DNA of 64,000 nucleotides, taken from Pseudomonas viridiflava (GTDB lineage: Bacteria; Pseudomonadota; Gammaproteobacteria; Pseudomonadales; Pseudomonadaceae). Position 1 is the stretch's first letter, and each line of letters begins with the position of its first letter. Both the position numbers and the translations under genes were made by a program. Below the pieces are notes generated by a model. That model ran no database searches. It was not told the origin of the DNA and worked only from the letters and a program-made list of their open reading frames with translations. The DNA lies in NCBI RefSeq assembly GCF_900580865.1, contig NZ_UTBZ01000060.1:1-64000 (forward strand), given 5' to 3'. Of this stretch, positions 34,907-43,875 are shown piece after piece.

Positions 34907-36208
34907 TCAATGGTTGATGTAACGCGCCACCATGGCTCGATAGTTGCCATCCAATGAATAACCGCCCACAAGAATGGCGTCATCCGCCTGCACTGCAAGC
35001 GAATTGGCCGTGTCAAGGCTGCGTCCCAGACGCGTGCGCAACCAGCCTTTGCCGTCGCCAAAACTGTGATCCAAGCCGCCATCACTGCAGTAGCGGGCAA
35101 CGATAAAATCCGCCTCGACTCCGCCGATAGTCGCGCCAACCGCGATGATTCGGCCGTCTACCATGCGTTGGGCGGCGCTCCATTGGCAGCCGCTGGGGCC
35201 GATTTCCAGCAGTTGTGGCTGGCCGCCATGGTTGTGCAGATCCGGGCGACCGTTGCTGTGCACGCTGTAGGCCATGCAACGGATCGGGTCGCGACTGCTG
35301 CCGAAACAGTGCAGCGCGTCGGTGGATTCAATGACCTGACTGACCTGAGCGCTCTGGCCGTGCGCCTTGAATGCCATGAAGCCATCCACGGCAAAGCGCT
35401 CGTCGAGGCGACCATTGGGCAGGTAGCGCGCCAATAAACCTTCCTGCGGAAAGTCGATGGAGCCTGCCACGACAATCCGCCCATCCTTTTGCAGCAGCAG
35501 GCTGCTGAGCCAGGTGTTGAGCAGCAAGTGGCGAATCATCACGAAGCCGCGGCCGTTGAAGGTTTCATCGAGGCTGCCGTCGGGTTTGAGACGGATCAAC
35601 ATCCCGGCATGGTCAGCGAGTTCGAAGTGGTGATTGGCGATCAGCAGAATATGGCCGTCGTCCTGCACGACGAAGTCGCAGGCTTCGGCACCGGGTACGC
35701 CCGGTGGCAGCCAGGAATCACGGCTGCCCATGGACAGATCGCCGGGCAGGCGCACCACTTGACGACCGTTGTCACCGAAGCGCAGATCCGGGTTGCCCTG
35801 TGCATCGAACAAGGCCAGCGCGGGCAGGGTGCGATGAGCGTTTTCATAATGCAGGCCGGCGAGCAGGATGCGCCCGTCGGGGAGTGTCTGGACTTTGCCG
35901 GCGGTGGCTTCGAAGCCAGGAGCGAAGGTATCGATCACGCTGCCCTGATCGCCGAAGGCCAGATCGGCTGAGCCATCGGCGAGCATCCGCGCCAGTCCGA
36001 AACGGCTGCCGGCGCTGATGCCGACTTTTGCCGCAACAAGGATCCGCCCCTGAGCATCAAGCGCGATATCTTCCGTCAGGCTGGACACACTGCCAGCGAA
36101 ATACACTTGGGCGACGCCAGTGGCGGCAAATGTCCTGTCGAGTTCACCGGACCGACTCGACAACGTCATCGGTATTGCCGGCAGCGCAAAAGTGTTCAGG
36201 GTGGACAT
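34907..36208 (-). CDS. Delta-60 repeat (beta-propeller-like) protein
   Basis: A 433-residue protein built from about seven repeats of roughly 55-60 residues, each with G-x-x-D-x-x-F-(G)-x-x-G ([65 protein letters not shown]) followed by a strand such as [11 protein letters not shown]. This is the delta-60 repeat family, probably a propeller fold. No signal peptide is seen with the start at 36208, chosen for AAGGAG about 8 bases upstream. Function is unknown; relatives are often large surface or secreted proteins, so secretion remains possible. Confidence 0.85.
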   Translation of the reverse strand: MSTLNTFALPAIPMTLSSRSGELDRTFAATGVAQVYFAGSVSSLTEDIALDAQGRILVAAKVGISAGSRFGLARMLADGSADLAFGDQGSVIDTFAPGFEATAGKVQTLPDGRILLAGLHYENAHRTLPALALFDAQGNPDLRFGDNGRQVVRLPGDLSMGSRDSWLPPGVPGAEACDFVVQDDGHILLIANHHFELADHAGMLIRLKPDGSLDETFNGRGFVMIRHLLLNTWLSSLLLQKDGRIVVAGSIDFPQEGLLARYLPNGRLDERFAVDGFMAFKAHGQSAQVSQVIESTDALHCFGSSRDPIRCMAYSVHSNGRPDLHNHGGQPQLLEIGPSGCQWSAAQRMVDGRIIAVGATIGGVEADFIVARYCSDGGLDHSFGDGKGWLRTRLGRSLDTANSLAVQADDAILVGGYSLDGNYRAMVARYINH

Positions 36209-36488
36209 GCACGCATCTCCTTGCGAGTTGACCTGTACCGGAAACCGGATGGGTAACTGCATGAGCGGAACATTCAATCCCTGAACCGGGAGAAGTACAA
36301 CTGTAAGAACTAACAGGTGGAGCGTCGCACTGTGCCAGAACAGTGTCTTTTTGAACCAATAGCAAGCCGGCCAAGCAGTTAAGCCCGAACAACTTTCAAA
36401 TAGTTGTACAAAAAGAATGGAGCGTTAAAAAGATTACAACTAAGAAAGAAGAGCGGATGACCTGATCGTCATCCGCATCGCCCGGCTG

Positions 36489-36755
36489 TTAGTGTGGCAT
36501 CGACCAGGATTGCAGGCTGTAACCTTCTTCGCTGAGTTCAGCGCGAGCCTGCTGCAGCAGTTGCTCGAGTTGCGCTGGATCGGAGTAGGCGCTGCTTGGG
36601 ATCTGTTTGCGACCAATGTGCGAATTGGTCCGGTCGATCACGGTCAGGCTCAGTTCGCCATTGCCGTCTTGTGGCGCCCAGGCCACGCACTGGAACGGTT
36701 TGAACGCGTGGTTGGCAATCAAAAGAGCTTCGTTGATACGGAGCGGGGCGGTCAT
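36489..36755 (-). CDS. Small conserved hypothetical protein
   Basis: An 88-residue soluble protein: RINEALLIANHAFKPFQCVA, WAPQDGNGELSLTVIDRTN and a C-terminal helix AQLEQLLQQARAELSEEGYS. Homologues seem common in Pseudomonas but I know no function. ATG at 36755 (MTAPLRINEA) is chosen over longer readings since the upstream codons look non-coding; the Shine-Dalgarno (GAGAG) is weak. It sits alone between the delta-60 gene and the EBP gene. Confidence 0.7.
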   Translation of the reverse strand: MTAPLRINEALLIANHAFKPFQCVAWAPQDGNGELSLTVIDRTNSHIGRKQIPSSAYSDPAQLEQLLQQARAELSEEGYSLQSWSMPH

Positions 36756-37109
36756 GGGGTTTTCTCTCTGTCGTGCCCAATCAAGTGATGTGCCGTCGGT
36801 TGGGCTTACCGTTCGGCTGGTACTTGTACTGATGCACCGAACCCGCAGGCAGGTCACACAGGAAACAAAGAAATTTCAACTTTCTTTCATATCGTTGCTT
36901 TACCGACAGGTTTTTGAAAGCTCCCTGAAAGGTTAAAGCTGGGATTAGTCGATAGCTTACTAACAACTTCTGTTCTTATAACGTGTTTGCTTGTACACCT
37001 ATAAGCAATCGATACAAGGCCCTGTCAAAATCTTGCTAATGTTACAGTCGGGTCTGCCAAATGACTGTTTTTACAATCATTTCTAATAATTTGGCGCCAA
37101 GGAACAGTC
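36756..37109. promoter_or_regulatory. AT-rich control region between the small gene and the EBP gene
   Basis: A 354-base AT-rich stretch with no gene. It must hold the promoters of both divergent genes. ATGACTGTTTTTACAATCAT near 37062 is an imperfect palindrome about 40 bases before the EBP start. I could not assign a -35/-10 pair with confidence. Confidence 0.4.
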
Positions 37110-38435
37110 ATGAGCGAAGCGCCTGCGTTACGACGTTTATTGGTGGTCGATCCTTGCGACGATTGCCACCGCTTATTGCCCGGATTACGCGCCGTAGGTT
37201 GGGATGTTGATAGCTGTACCCTGGAAAACGCCGCTGATCGAAGTTGTGACGTCGGCTTGCTGCGATTGCAACCGTTTCACCTGGAACGTCCCGAAGCCGT
37301 CAAGGAACTGATCAGCCGCAGCGGCACCGAATGGATCGCCGTACTCAACCAGGAAGTCCTGCGCCTGCAAAACGTCGGTGACTTCGTCTGCGAATGGTTT
37401 TTTGATTTCCATACCTTGCCGTTCGATGTTTCGCGGGTGCAGGTCACCCTCGGCCGCGCATTCGGCATGGCGCGCTTGCGCGGGCAGGGCACGATACACG
37501 TCGACCAGCCTGAGCATGAACTGCTGGGTGACAGTAAACCGATCCGTGAACTGCGCAAGTTACTCAGCAAACTGGCACCCACCGAATCGCCTGTGTTGAT
37601 CCGCGGCGAAAGCGGTACCGGCAAAGAACTGGTCGCACGCACGCTGCATCGACAATCCCAGCGTCACAGCAAACCGTTTGTGGCGATCAATTGTGGGGCG
37701 ATTCCCGAACATTTGATTCAATCCGAGCTGTTCGGCCACGAGAAGGGAGCGTTTACCGGTGCGCATCAGCGCAAGGTCGGGCGTATCGAAGCGGCCAATG
37801 GCGGCACGCTGTTTCTCGATGAGATTGGTGATCTGCCGCTGGAACTACAAGCCAATCTGTTGCGCTTCCTGCAGGAAAAGCACATCGAGCGCGTCGGCGG
37901 CAGTCAGCCGATCCCGGTGGATGTTCGCGTCCTGGCGGCGACCCACGTCGACCTTGAGGCGGCCATCGAGAAGAAGCGTTTTCGCGAAGATCTGTATTAC
38001 CGGCTCAATGTGTTGCAAGTGGTCACCGCGCCTTTGCGTGAACGCCATGGCGACCTGTCGATGCTGGCGAACCACTTTTCCCACTTCTACAGTCATGAAA
38101 CCGGCCGCCGTCCACGCAGCTTTAGCGAAGATGCGCTGATTGCCATGGGTAAACATGACTGGCCCGGCAACGTCCGTGAATTGGCCAACCGTGTACGGCG
38201 CGGACTGGTGCTGGCCGAGGGTCGGCAGATCGAGGCCCGTGACCTCGGGCTGATCAGCCAGCATTCGATCGCCACACCGATGGGCACGCTGGAAGATTAC
38301 AAGACCCGTGCCGAGCGCCAGGCACTGTGCGATGTGTTGAACCGGCACAGCGACAATCTCAGTGTGGCGGCCAAAGTCCTTGGCGTGTCCCGGCCGACGT
38401 TTTACCGTTTGCTGCACAAGCACCAGATCCGCTAG
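37110..38435 (+). CDS. Sigma-54-dependent transcriptional activator next to fap
   Basis: A 441-residue bacterial enhancer-binding protein. Residues 1-125 form a VpsR-like receiver-type domain, but the phospho-acceptor position appears to be Arg (CDVGLLRLQ), so it is probably not phosphorylated. The AAA+ core has Walker A GESGTGKE (166-173), GAFTGA (213-218), needed to contact sigma-54, and Walker B GGTLFLDEIGDL. The last 30 residues are a Fis-type helix-turn-helix (LSVAAKVLGVSRPTFYRLLH). It converges with the fap operon across a REP pair. A candidate RpoN promoter and inverted repeats upstream of fapA make it the likely fap activator; this link is inferred. Confidence 0.92.
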   Translation: MSEAPALRRLLVVDPCDDCHRLLPGLRAVGWDVDSCTLENAADRSCDVGLLRLQPFHLERPEAVKELISRSGTEWIAVLNQEVLRLQNVGDFVCEWFFDFHTLPFDVSRVQVTLGRAFGMARLRGQGTIHVDQPEHELLGDSKPIRELRKLLSKLAPTESPVLIRGESGTGKELVARTLHRQSQRHSKPFVAINCGAIPEHLIQSELFGHEKGAFTGAHQRKVGRIEAANGGTLFLDEIGDLPLELQANLLRFLQEKHIERVGGSQPIPVDVRVLAATHVDLEAAIEKKRFREDLYYRLNVLQVVTAPLRERHGDLSMLANHFSHFYSHETGRRPRSFSEDALIAMGKHDWPGNVRELANRVRRGLVLAEGRQIEARDLGLISQHSIATPMGTLEDYKTRAERQALCDVLNRHSDNLSVAAKVLGVSRPTFYRLLHKHQIR

Positions 38436-38448
38436 CTGGCTGAAGATC

Positions 38449-38527
38449 AAAAGATCGCAGCCTCCGGCAGCTTCTACAGGGATTACATGAATCCGATGTA
38501 GGAGCTGCCGAAGGCTGCGATCTTTTG
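38449..38527. repeat. REP pair, family C, between EBP gene and fapF
   Basis: AAAAGATCGCAGCCTCCGGC with AGCTTCTACA faces TGTAGGAGCTGCCGAAGGCT GCGATCTTTT. It separates two convergent genes and probably terminates both. Confidence 0.87.
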
Positions 38528-38540
38528 CTTTTGCTTTTGC

Positions 38541-39845
38541 TTAGAAGTAGTACGGGAATTTCAGGCTGAAGGAAAAGTCCGGGGCATCGTCGGTCATGCC
38601 GATGGACAGGTTGGGCACGATGGTCAGGTTGTCGGTGGCCGCAATGGTCATGCCGACGTTGAAGTAACCGGCGTTGGCGTCGCTGGACACCACCGATTCC
38701 CAATCCCCGCCATCCTGTTTCAGCTTGCTCTTGCGTTGCACCAGATCAGACACCGAGAACGACATACTCATCTTCTCGTTCAGCGCAAACGCAATACCGG
38801 CGCCGATCTGGAAGCTGTCGCCGATCTTTACCTTGCCCGGGTTTTTCTGATTGACCGTCGAGCTGATGTCGTCAAACGACTCCTCCAGGTTGTGGGTGTA
38901 GGACAAGCTGCCGAACAGGACCGCCGGGTCAAACGTCTTGACCAGCGAGATGCCCGGCGTGATCGACCAGACGCCGTTGCCGGTGGGCAGGGTGTCAGGT
39001 ACAAACAGATTGGAGTTGGCATCTGTCTGACGCAGTTTGATCCCGAACGGATCCTTGCCGGTTGGCGCCTTGACCCGCAGTGTGACCACCGCGTCCGGCG
39101 TATTGACCGACTCGTCCAGGAACTTGTAAGCGATGCCGAAGTTGACGTCGCCAATGGTTGGATCCTTGGTGACGGTTTCTTCTGTGGTGACACCTGCCGC
39201 GCCCTCATTGCCGCCGCCCGACTGATAAGTCGATTCGCGATACACCACGGGCACGTTCAGGTCGAACTGCCAGCGGTTATCGAAGTTGTAGCGGCCCGTC
39301 AGGTCGAGTGTCCAGGTGTCGGCCTTGATCCGGTCGAGGTTGATGTTGCCGAGAAAGATCGAATCGAGTGCCAGGAAGCCATTGAGAATCAGCTGACGGG
39401 TGTCATAGCGCGAATAGGTGATGCCGGTTTCGACGCTGAACTTGCCGCCGCCGAAGAAGCCACTGGCCTCGTCGTACAGGTTGGAAACGCTCTGCGCCGG
39501 TTGCGAATCGTCCGCCAGCGATTGCCCGTAAGAAGCGCCACTGCCCCCGGCGGCGCCTCCTGATGCTGCTGCCGCACCGGTGCCGGTTGCGACGCGATTG
39601 CCTTTCATGTCCGATGGCGATTTGGCCAGACGTTTTGGTGGTGGGGCGGCGGGTTGTTCTTCAACCTGGCGGACTCGTTGTTCAAGAACCGCCAGGGCTT
39701 TTTGTTGTACTTCGTATCGTTGCTTCAGCTCCAGAAGTTCCTGTTTCAGGGCCTCTACATCTGCGTCCGGTGCTGCTTGCAGCATCGCCGCAGGGAGAAG
39801 AGTGCTCAAACACACTGCGACACGCAGTGATACTGATCGATACAT
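38541..39845 (-). CDS. fapF: FapF, outer-membrane amyloid exporter
   Basis: A 434-residue outer-membrane protein. A 25-residue signal peptide is followed by a coiled coil (residues 28-63, [20 protein letters not shown] and onward), a low-complexity Ala/Gly/Ser linker, and a 12-strand-like beta-barrel ending [15 protein letters not shown] with a C-terminal Phe. FapF is the trimeric pore through which Fap subunits cross the outer membrane, with the coiled coil acting as trimeriser and plug. It is the last gene of the operon, 45 bases after fapE. Confidence 0.92.
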   Translation of the reverse strand: MYRSVSLRVAVCLSTLLPAAMLQAAPDADVEALKQELLELKQRYEVQQKALAVLEQRVRQVEEQPAAPPPKRLAKSPSDMKGNRVATGTGAAAASGGAAGGSGASYGQSLADDSQPAQSVSNLYDEASGFFGGGKFSVETGITYSRYDTRQLILNGFLALDSIFLGNINLDRIKADTWTLDLTGRYNFDNRWQFDLNVPVVYRESTYQSGGGNEGAAGVTTEETVTKDPTIGDVNFGIAYKFLDESVNTPDAVVTLRVKAPTGKDPFGIKLRQTDANSNLFVPDTLPTGNGVWSITPGISLVKTFDPAVLFGSLSYTHNLEESFDDISSTVNQKNPGKVKIGDSFQIGAGIAFALNEKMSMSFSVSDLVQRKSKLKQDGGDWESVVSSDANAGYFNVGMTIAATDNLTIVPNLSIGMTDDAPDFSFSLKFPYYF

Positions 39846-39890
39846 GAATAAGCCGTCCCTTTAAGCCCAATGATCGAGACTCAGCGTAGT

Positions 39891-40637
39891 TCAATATCCA
39901 ATGCTGCGTAGTGCCCTGAGTTGATTCAGGTTGCAATCCAGTGCGCCGGCGCTCATGCCGTTATTGTTCAATACGACGTTGAGTTGAGTCATGTTATTGA
40001 CCACGTTGGCACTGCCCAGCAGACGGGTGTTCTGCAGCAAGCCACCTTGGGCCACTTGTTGCAGGGCGGTGCCCTGATTGCCGGCGGCCTGAATGGCCAT
40101 TTGTACGCCGCCACCGGTAGCCGAAACGGCCACACTGCCAGCAGCATTGCTGCCGCCGATGGTCTGTCCGGCCATCAGTGCCTGCCCTTGAGTGGGCACC
40201 AGCGCGGGTGCCTGATTGGCTTCCGAAACGTTGATGGCTACATTGTTGTAGGCGGTATTGCTGTCGCCAGCGGCGCGCACGCTCTGCGTCACGCCCTGGC
40301 TGCTGTTGAGGCCGGCGCCACCAGTGATCGTGCCGGTACCCGCAGGAAGGGTGCTGCCGTTGCCGTGCTCCTTGATCGTTTGCACATAAAATTCGGGTCT
40401 AACCGTTGCTGCCTGAAGTTGCATCGAGGTGGCTGCCCCGATCAAATCTCCGCTGGCGTTGCGCCAGGTACTGCTCATGACAATGCCGAAGCTGATAATC
40501 CGCCCCGGCATGACATAACGACCACGCAGCTCGGCGAGCTCCTGGTCCTTGATTTCTATGGGTTTGAATCCTGCATTGGCATAGCCTGACGCACTCGCTG
40601 CCAGGCAGGCGGCGGCCAGCCAGTATGAGGTTTTCAT
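39891..40637 (-). CDS. fapE: FapE, minor fibre-associated protein
   Basis: A 248-residue secreted protein with a signal peptide (MKTSYWLAAACLAASASGYANA). The mature part opens with IEIKDQELAELRGRYVMPGR and ends with LDCNLNQLRALRSIGY. Asn/Gln-rich FapB/C-like segments occur (NTAYNNVAINVSEANQAPAL). FapE is a minor constituent of purified Fap fibres and may act as an extracellular chaperone. The start at 40637 has GGGAG about 6 bases upstream; an extra six-residue leader is unlikely. Confidence 0.9.
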   Translation of the reverse strand: MKTSYWLAAACLAASASGYANAGFKPIEIKDQELAELRGRYVMPGRIISFGIVMSSTWRNASGDLIGAATSMQLQAATVRPEFYVQTIKEHGNGSTLPAGTGTITGGAGLNSSQGVTQSVRAAGDSNTAYNNVAINVSEANQAPALVPTQGQALMAGQTIGGSNAAGSVAVSATGGGVQMAIQAAGNQGTALQQVAQGGLLQNTRLLGSANVVNNMTQLNVVLNNNGMSAGALDCNLNQLRALRSIGY

Positions 40638-40681
40638 CTGCTGCTCCCGGGACATCCAGTCCCATTCTCTATAATCGGCGA

Positions 40682-41362
40682 TTAAAAGAAGTCGCTCTGA
40701 ATGAACCCGAAATCCATCAATTCAGCATCTTTGACCGGGTTGAAACCGTCGAGCTTGTTCTTGGCCGTCAAGGGCACCGGAGGACTGCGCAAGGCGTTGG
40801 CCTTGTCATATCCGGGACCGACGATGGCGAAGACAATGCCGTTCCAACCTTTGACAAAGTCATCATGTTTGTAGCGTTTGTGGCCGAGAACCGGGTCTCC
40901 GATGTAAACCCAATCCTTGTCCGAACGCTGCAACACGACGAAATGCTTGTAGCCGCGAATTTCCATCAGCACCACCACCGGGATCGTTACCGCTTCGAGC
41001 TTTTCCGGTGGAATCTTGTAACCCCTGGCGCGCATGCCGATGCTTTCTATGTAGCGCTTCATGTCGAGCATGGAAAACCCTTGAGTACGAACAAGGTCCT
41101 GGTCAGCGTTGACCAGCATGCCTTTGATGATGTGCTCCTCATCGACGTCGAGCCAATAGGCTTGGCGTAACACCGTTGCCAGTGCAGCAGCGCCGCAGCT
41201 GAAGTCGGTTTTCTGTTCGACGATGTCGGCAAACTTGCGCTCACGAATGCTCTGCACGTTTTTGTAGACGAGCGTGCCACCCGGCAGGGCAGCCACGGGC
41301 ATCTGGCCGGCCTGAGTCAGGCCACAGACGAAAAGCAGAGTGAGGAGGGCAGTCTTACGCAT
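40682..41362 (-). CDS. fapD: FapD, C39-like protease of the fap system
   Basis: A 226-residue protein with a signal-like N-terminus (MRKTALLTLLFVCGLTQAGQ) and a peptidase C39-type domain. The triad is in place: Cys56 in TDFSCGAAALATVL, His140 in YKHFVVLQRS and Asp156 in YIGDPVLGHKRY. Domains of this kind cleave after double-Gly-type leaders in bacteriocin exporters; FapD is required for mature fibre formation. It lies after an inter-cistronic hairpin following fapC. Confidence 0.93.
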   Translation of the reverse strand: MRKTALLTLLFVCGLTQAGQMPVAALPGGTLVYKNVQSIRERKFADIVEQKTDFSCGAAALATVLRQAYWLDVDEEHIIKGMLVNADQDLVRTQGFSMLDMKRYIESIGMRARGYKIPPEKLEAVTIPVVVLMEIRGYKHFVVLQRSDKDWVYIGDPVLGHKRYKHDDFVKGWNGIVFAIVGPGYDKANALRSPPVPLTAKNKLDGFNPVKDAELMDFGFIQSDFF

Positions 41363-41389
41363 GATCGATACGCCTTTGCGGACTGAGGA

Positions 41390-41411
41390 AAAGCCCCGTT
41401 TCCGGGGCTTT
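41390..41411 (-). terminator. Intra-operon hairpin between fapC and fapD
   Basis: AAAGCCCCG (41390-41398) and CGGGGCTTT (41403-41411) form a perfect 9-base stem with a 4-base loop. On the minus strand it is followed by TTTTCC, a short T tract. It starts about 14 bases after the fapC stop, and would attenuate or stabilise the fapABC part of the transcript relative to fapDEF. Confidence 0.75.
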
Positions 41412-41425
41412 CGTTTCGATCGCGA

Positions 41426-42415
41426 TTACAGGCAGGCTCTGCAGCCAGCAGCGATGGACAGCGAGTTGCTTTGTTGGTTGCCCACACCAGACGATACGTT
41501 GGCTCCGCCGTTGCCGGAGAAGTTGTTCATCGAGTTGGTCATGTTGGCGTTGTTGACCACTGGCGCTTTCCAGCCGTCTTTGGTCATCACTTGCTGAGTG
41601 GTTACGCCAGCGAGGCCAAAGGTACCCACGGCTTCGAACTTGGCTTTCTGGTCATCGTTGCCGCCGTGGCCGCCGCCACGATTGCCATAACCACCGCGAT
41701 CGTCGTCTTCGATGGTTGCAGTGCCTTTGGCTTTGAACACGCCAGCAGCGGCATAGGTGCCGGTGAGGGTGTCGGTTTTGTAGGTTTGCACGCCTTTGTT
41801 GTCTACAACCAGGCCGGTAGAGGACTGGTTGGCAGAAGCAGCAGCCTGAGCTACGCGACCACCGGAAACGGCGATCGCCAGGTTGTTTTTCTGCTGGTTG
41901 AAGTTGCCGGCAGTGACGTTGATGCCGATGTTGCCGGAACCATTGTTGCCTGCGTTGTTGAGCGTAGCGTTATTGAAGGTGGACGAGTTTTTCACATAGT
42001 TGTTGTTGTTGACTTGAGTGGCGCTCGAAGCAGCAACAGCGTTACCGAAGATGAAGCTTTCGTCAGCTGTGGCCAGCGCAGCCGCGTTGTCCTGCTGGTT
42101 GCCGTCGCCGGCTGCAACGTTGGCGCCCATGTTGCCGTTGGAACCGTTGAGCGAATCACTGGCATTAGCGTTGTTCAGAGTGCCCTGGTTTTTCACCACG
42201 TTGCCGTCGCTGTCTTGCACGTCAAGCACAGCGGCGCCGGCGCCGGCGGTGATTTGCAGCAGTTGTTCCAGGGTTGGGCCTTTAGGCTGGTTATTACCAT
42301 GCCCGTTGCCGTGCCCATTACCATGATCGTCATCACGACCGCCTGCCTGTGCTGCGATTGCCATCACTGCTGCAAGTGCGAAAACCAGTGGTTTGAGAGC
42401 CATTGTAGGTTTCAT
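41426..42415 (-). CDS. fapC: FapC, major amyloid subunit
   Basis: A 329-residue secreted protein forming the main functional amyloid of Pseudomonas biofilms. After a 24-residue signal peptide there are three imperfect repeats: R1 about 79-115 (NMGANVAAGDGNQQDN), R2 about 146-184 (NIGINVTAGNFNQQKN) and R3 about 286-324 (GGANVSSGVGNQQSN). The N-terminus (DDDHGNGHGNGHGNN) and the long R2-R3 linker (DDDRGGYGNRGGGHGGNDD) are His/Asp/Gly-rich. The conserved terminal CxxC is present (CRAC, 325-328). GGAG lies about 7 bases before the ATG. Confidence 0.94.
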   Translation of the reverse strand: MKPTMALKPLVFALAAVMAIAAQAGGRDDDHGNGHGNGHGNNQPKGPTLEQLLQITAGAGAAVLDVQDSDGNVVKNQGTLNNANASDSLNGSNGNMGANVAAGDGNQQDNAAALATADESFIFGNAVAASSATQVNNNNYVKNSSTFNNATLNNAGNNGSGNIGINVTAGNFNQQKNNLAIAVSGGRVAQAAASANQSSTGLVVDNKGVQTYKTDTLTGTYAAAGVFKAKGTATIEDDDRGGYGNRGGGHGGNDDQKAKFEAVGTFGLAGVTTQQVMTKDGWKAPVVNNANMTNSMNNFSGNGGANVSSGVGNQQSNSLSIAAGCRACL

Positions 42416-42488
42416 GGTGTTTCTCCATCGTGCTTATTAGTTGGTTAAGTGTTGGTACTTTCTAATTGCACTGCTTTTGTTGTTTGGG

Positions 42489-43064
42489 TCAGTCAGCGAC
42501 CCGGATGCTCAGGGTGTTAGCCATTCGGTTCCCCACCCCGGCACTCTGGTTCACCTGGATTACCCCACGGCTGCCGGTGAAGGCCTGATCACTTGTCGTG
42601 ACCTGGCGACTGCCGGGTGAGGTACCAGTTGCTCCTGAGCTCGGTAAAAGCGCCACGTTCTGTTGTGAAAGGGCACTGTCGTCAACGCTCTGCGGGGCAG
42701 CACTGATGCTGACGCGCGTGACGTTGGCCATCTGGTTGTTGGCACCGGCGCCCTGGTTCACACCGAGGATCCCGTTGCCGTTGCTGAAAGAGGTGCCGCC
42801 GATAGTTGCGCTGGCGTCGATGGCGCGCGAGGCCGGTGTGTCGATTTTCTGCATGACGCTGGTACTGGCACGGGATTCGGTGCCGATTGCCACGGCCTTG
42901 ACGTTGGTCTGCTGCATTTGATCGCCAGCCGCCTGGTTGACGTTGAAGTTGCCGCGATACTGAACCCCGGAATCCTGAATGTTGGCGTTGTTCACTGAAA
43001 CGGGGTCAGCAGCCATCACAGAGGTGCAACCGAGCAAGGCAAGCAGCAGGAGTGAACGCTTCAT
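42489..43064 (-). CDS. fapB: FapB, minor amyloid subunit / nucleator
   Basis: A 191-residue secreted protein with a signal peptide (MKRSLLLLALLGCTSVMA). Three repeats share the pattern G-x-x-x-V-N-Q-x-A-G-x-x-N-x-M-x-N: NFNVNQAAGDQMQQTN, ILGVNQGAGANNQMAN and VIQVNQSAGVGNRMAN. FapB is a minor fibre subunit thought to nucleate FapC. Its ATG is one base beyond the fapA stop codon, so the two genes are tightly coupled. Confidence 0.93.
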   Translation of the reverse strand: MKRSLLLLALLGCTSVMAADPVSVNNANIQDSGVQYRGNFNVNQAAGDQMQQTNVKAVAIGTESRASTSVMQKIDTPASRAIDASATIGGTSFSNGNGILGVNQGAGANNQMANVTRVSISAAPQSVDDSALSQQNVALLPSSGATGTSPGSRQVTTSDQAFTGSRGVIQVNQSAGVGNRMANTLSIRVAD

Positions 43065-43065
43065 C

Positions 43066-43518
43066 TCATTGGCCTCCGGCCATGCGGGTCAGGGGGGCAA
43101 GGCCGGAACTCATGGCGCGGTTGATCGTGCCGGAAATCGCACCACCGGAACCGCCGCCGTGTCCTGCGGTCATGCCGGGCATGCCGTTGGGATTGGTGAC
43201 GGTATTGAGGCCTGGCAGATTGCTGCCGGCCTGGACATTGTTGACGGTGCGGAACGCGCTGCCGCTGGCGACACCGGCGAAGTCGCCGTCGCTCAATTCG
43301 GTGCTGTTCATGGTGGAGTTGATGCGTGCGGACGGGTTGGCATTGACCGTGGTCGGGTAGGGATCTTTGCCGCCATTGCGACCGATAGGAATAGGTTGAA
43401 CGTCGCGGTTGAGGACGATCACACCGTTGCCTTCCGCCTGCACGTTGAAGCTGATCAGCGTACTGGCTGCTGATCCGATCAGCAGAAGGCAGGTCAAACC
43501 TTTTTGGATATTCCCCAC
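43066..43518 (-). CDS. fapA: FapA, periplasmic accessory protein
   Basis: A 150-residue secreted protein with a signal-like N-terminus (CLLLIGSAASTLISFNVQAE) and a Gly/Asn-rich mature part (NGMPGMTAGHGGGSGGAISG). FapA influences the FapB/FapC balance in the fibre and is viewed as a periplasmic chaperone. The start is GTG at 43518, with AAGGA about 10 bases upstream; no better ATG is available before the signal peptide. It is the first gene of the operon, about 45 bases downstream of a candidate RpoN promoter. Confidence 0.88.
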   Translation of the reverse strand: MGNIQKGLTCLLLIGSAASTLISFNVQAEGNGVIVLNRDVQPIPIGRNGGKDPYPTTVNANPSARINSTMNSTELSDGDFAGVASGSAFRTVNNVQAGSNLPGLNTVTNPNGMPGMTAGHGGGSGGAISGTINRAMSSGLAPLTRMAGGQ

Positions 43519-43572
43519 GGCTGCAATTCCTTCTTCAGTGGGCTGGCCTGAGTCAGCGTTGTGAAGGAGAGA

Positions 43573-43587
43573 GCGAAAGCTGTGCCG
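43573..43587 (-). promoter_or_regulatory. Candidate RpoN (-24/-12) promoter of fapA
   Basis: On the minus strand CGGCACAGCTTTCGC has GG and GC separated by exactly 10 bases, as required for sigma-54 (consensus TGGCACG-N4-TTGC). GGCAC is perfect and the -12 element has one mismatch (TCGC). Initiation about 12 bases downstream would give a leader of about 40 bases to the fapA GTG. Confidence 0.6.
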
Positions 43588-43637
43588 CTTTTTGAATGTT
43601 TTTGAATTTCAATGAGTTGGCAAATAAACATGCGCAG

Positions 43638-43814
43638 CTGAAACACAAGCTGTTTCAGTGTTGATACACGCACGGGCGCGCCGGGCTGTCTATTGGCTGA
43701 ACAAAGCTCTGGCACAAGGGTTTGCGACGATGTGTTTCAACTGCGTAACAACTCGGATGACAAAGCCATGAACAGCGCTGAAACGGGCACTCTGCACATC
43801 AACGAGTGTTTCAG
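43638..43814. promoter_or_regulatory. Inverted CTGAAAC/GTTTCAG repeats upstream of the fapA promoter
   Basis: A perfect inverted repeat CTGAAACA-N5-TGTTTCAG lies at 43638-43658, about 60-70 bases upstream of the RpoN-like box. Further half-sites occur at 43732-43739 (GTGTTTCA), 43778-43784 (CTGAAAC) and 43807-43814 (TGTTTCAG). Upstream clustered palindromes are what an enhancer-binding protein needs. This fills most of the 357-base gene-free stretch 43519-43875. Confidence 0.5.
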
Positions 43815-43875
43815 AATCGGACACTTTGCCCCCAAAACAGGGGAAAGTGCCGGGGAAGATGACCCATTGACCGGG

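Noticed and set aside
43709..43724. Plus-strand TGGCACAAGGGTTTGC as a second RpoN promoter
   Set aside because: GG and GC are 11 bases apart instead of 10, and no plus-strand gene follows it.
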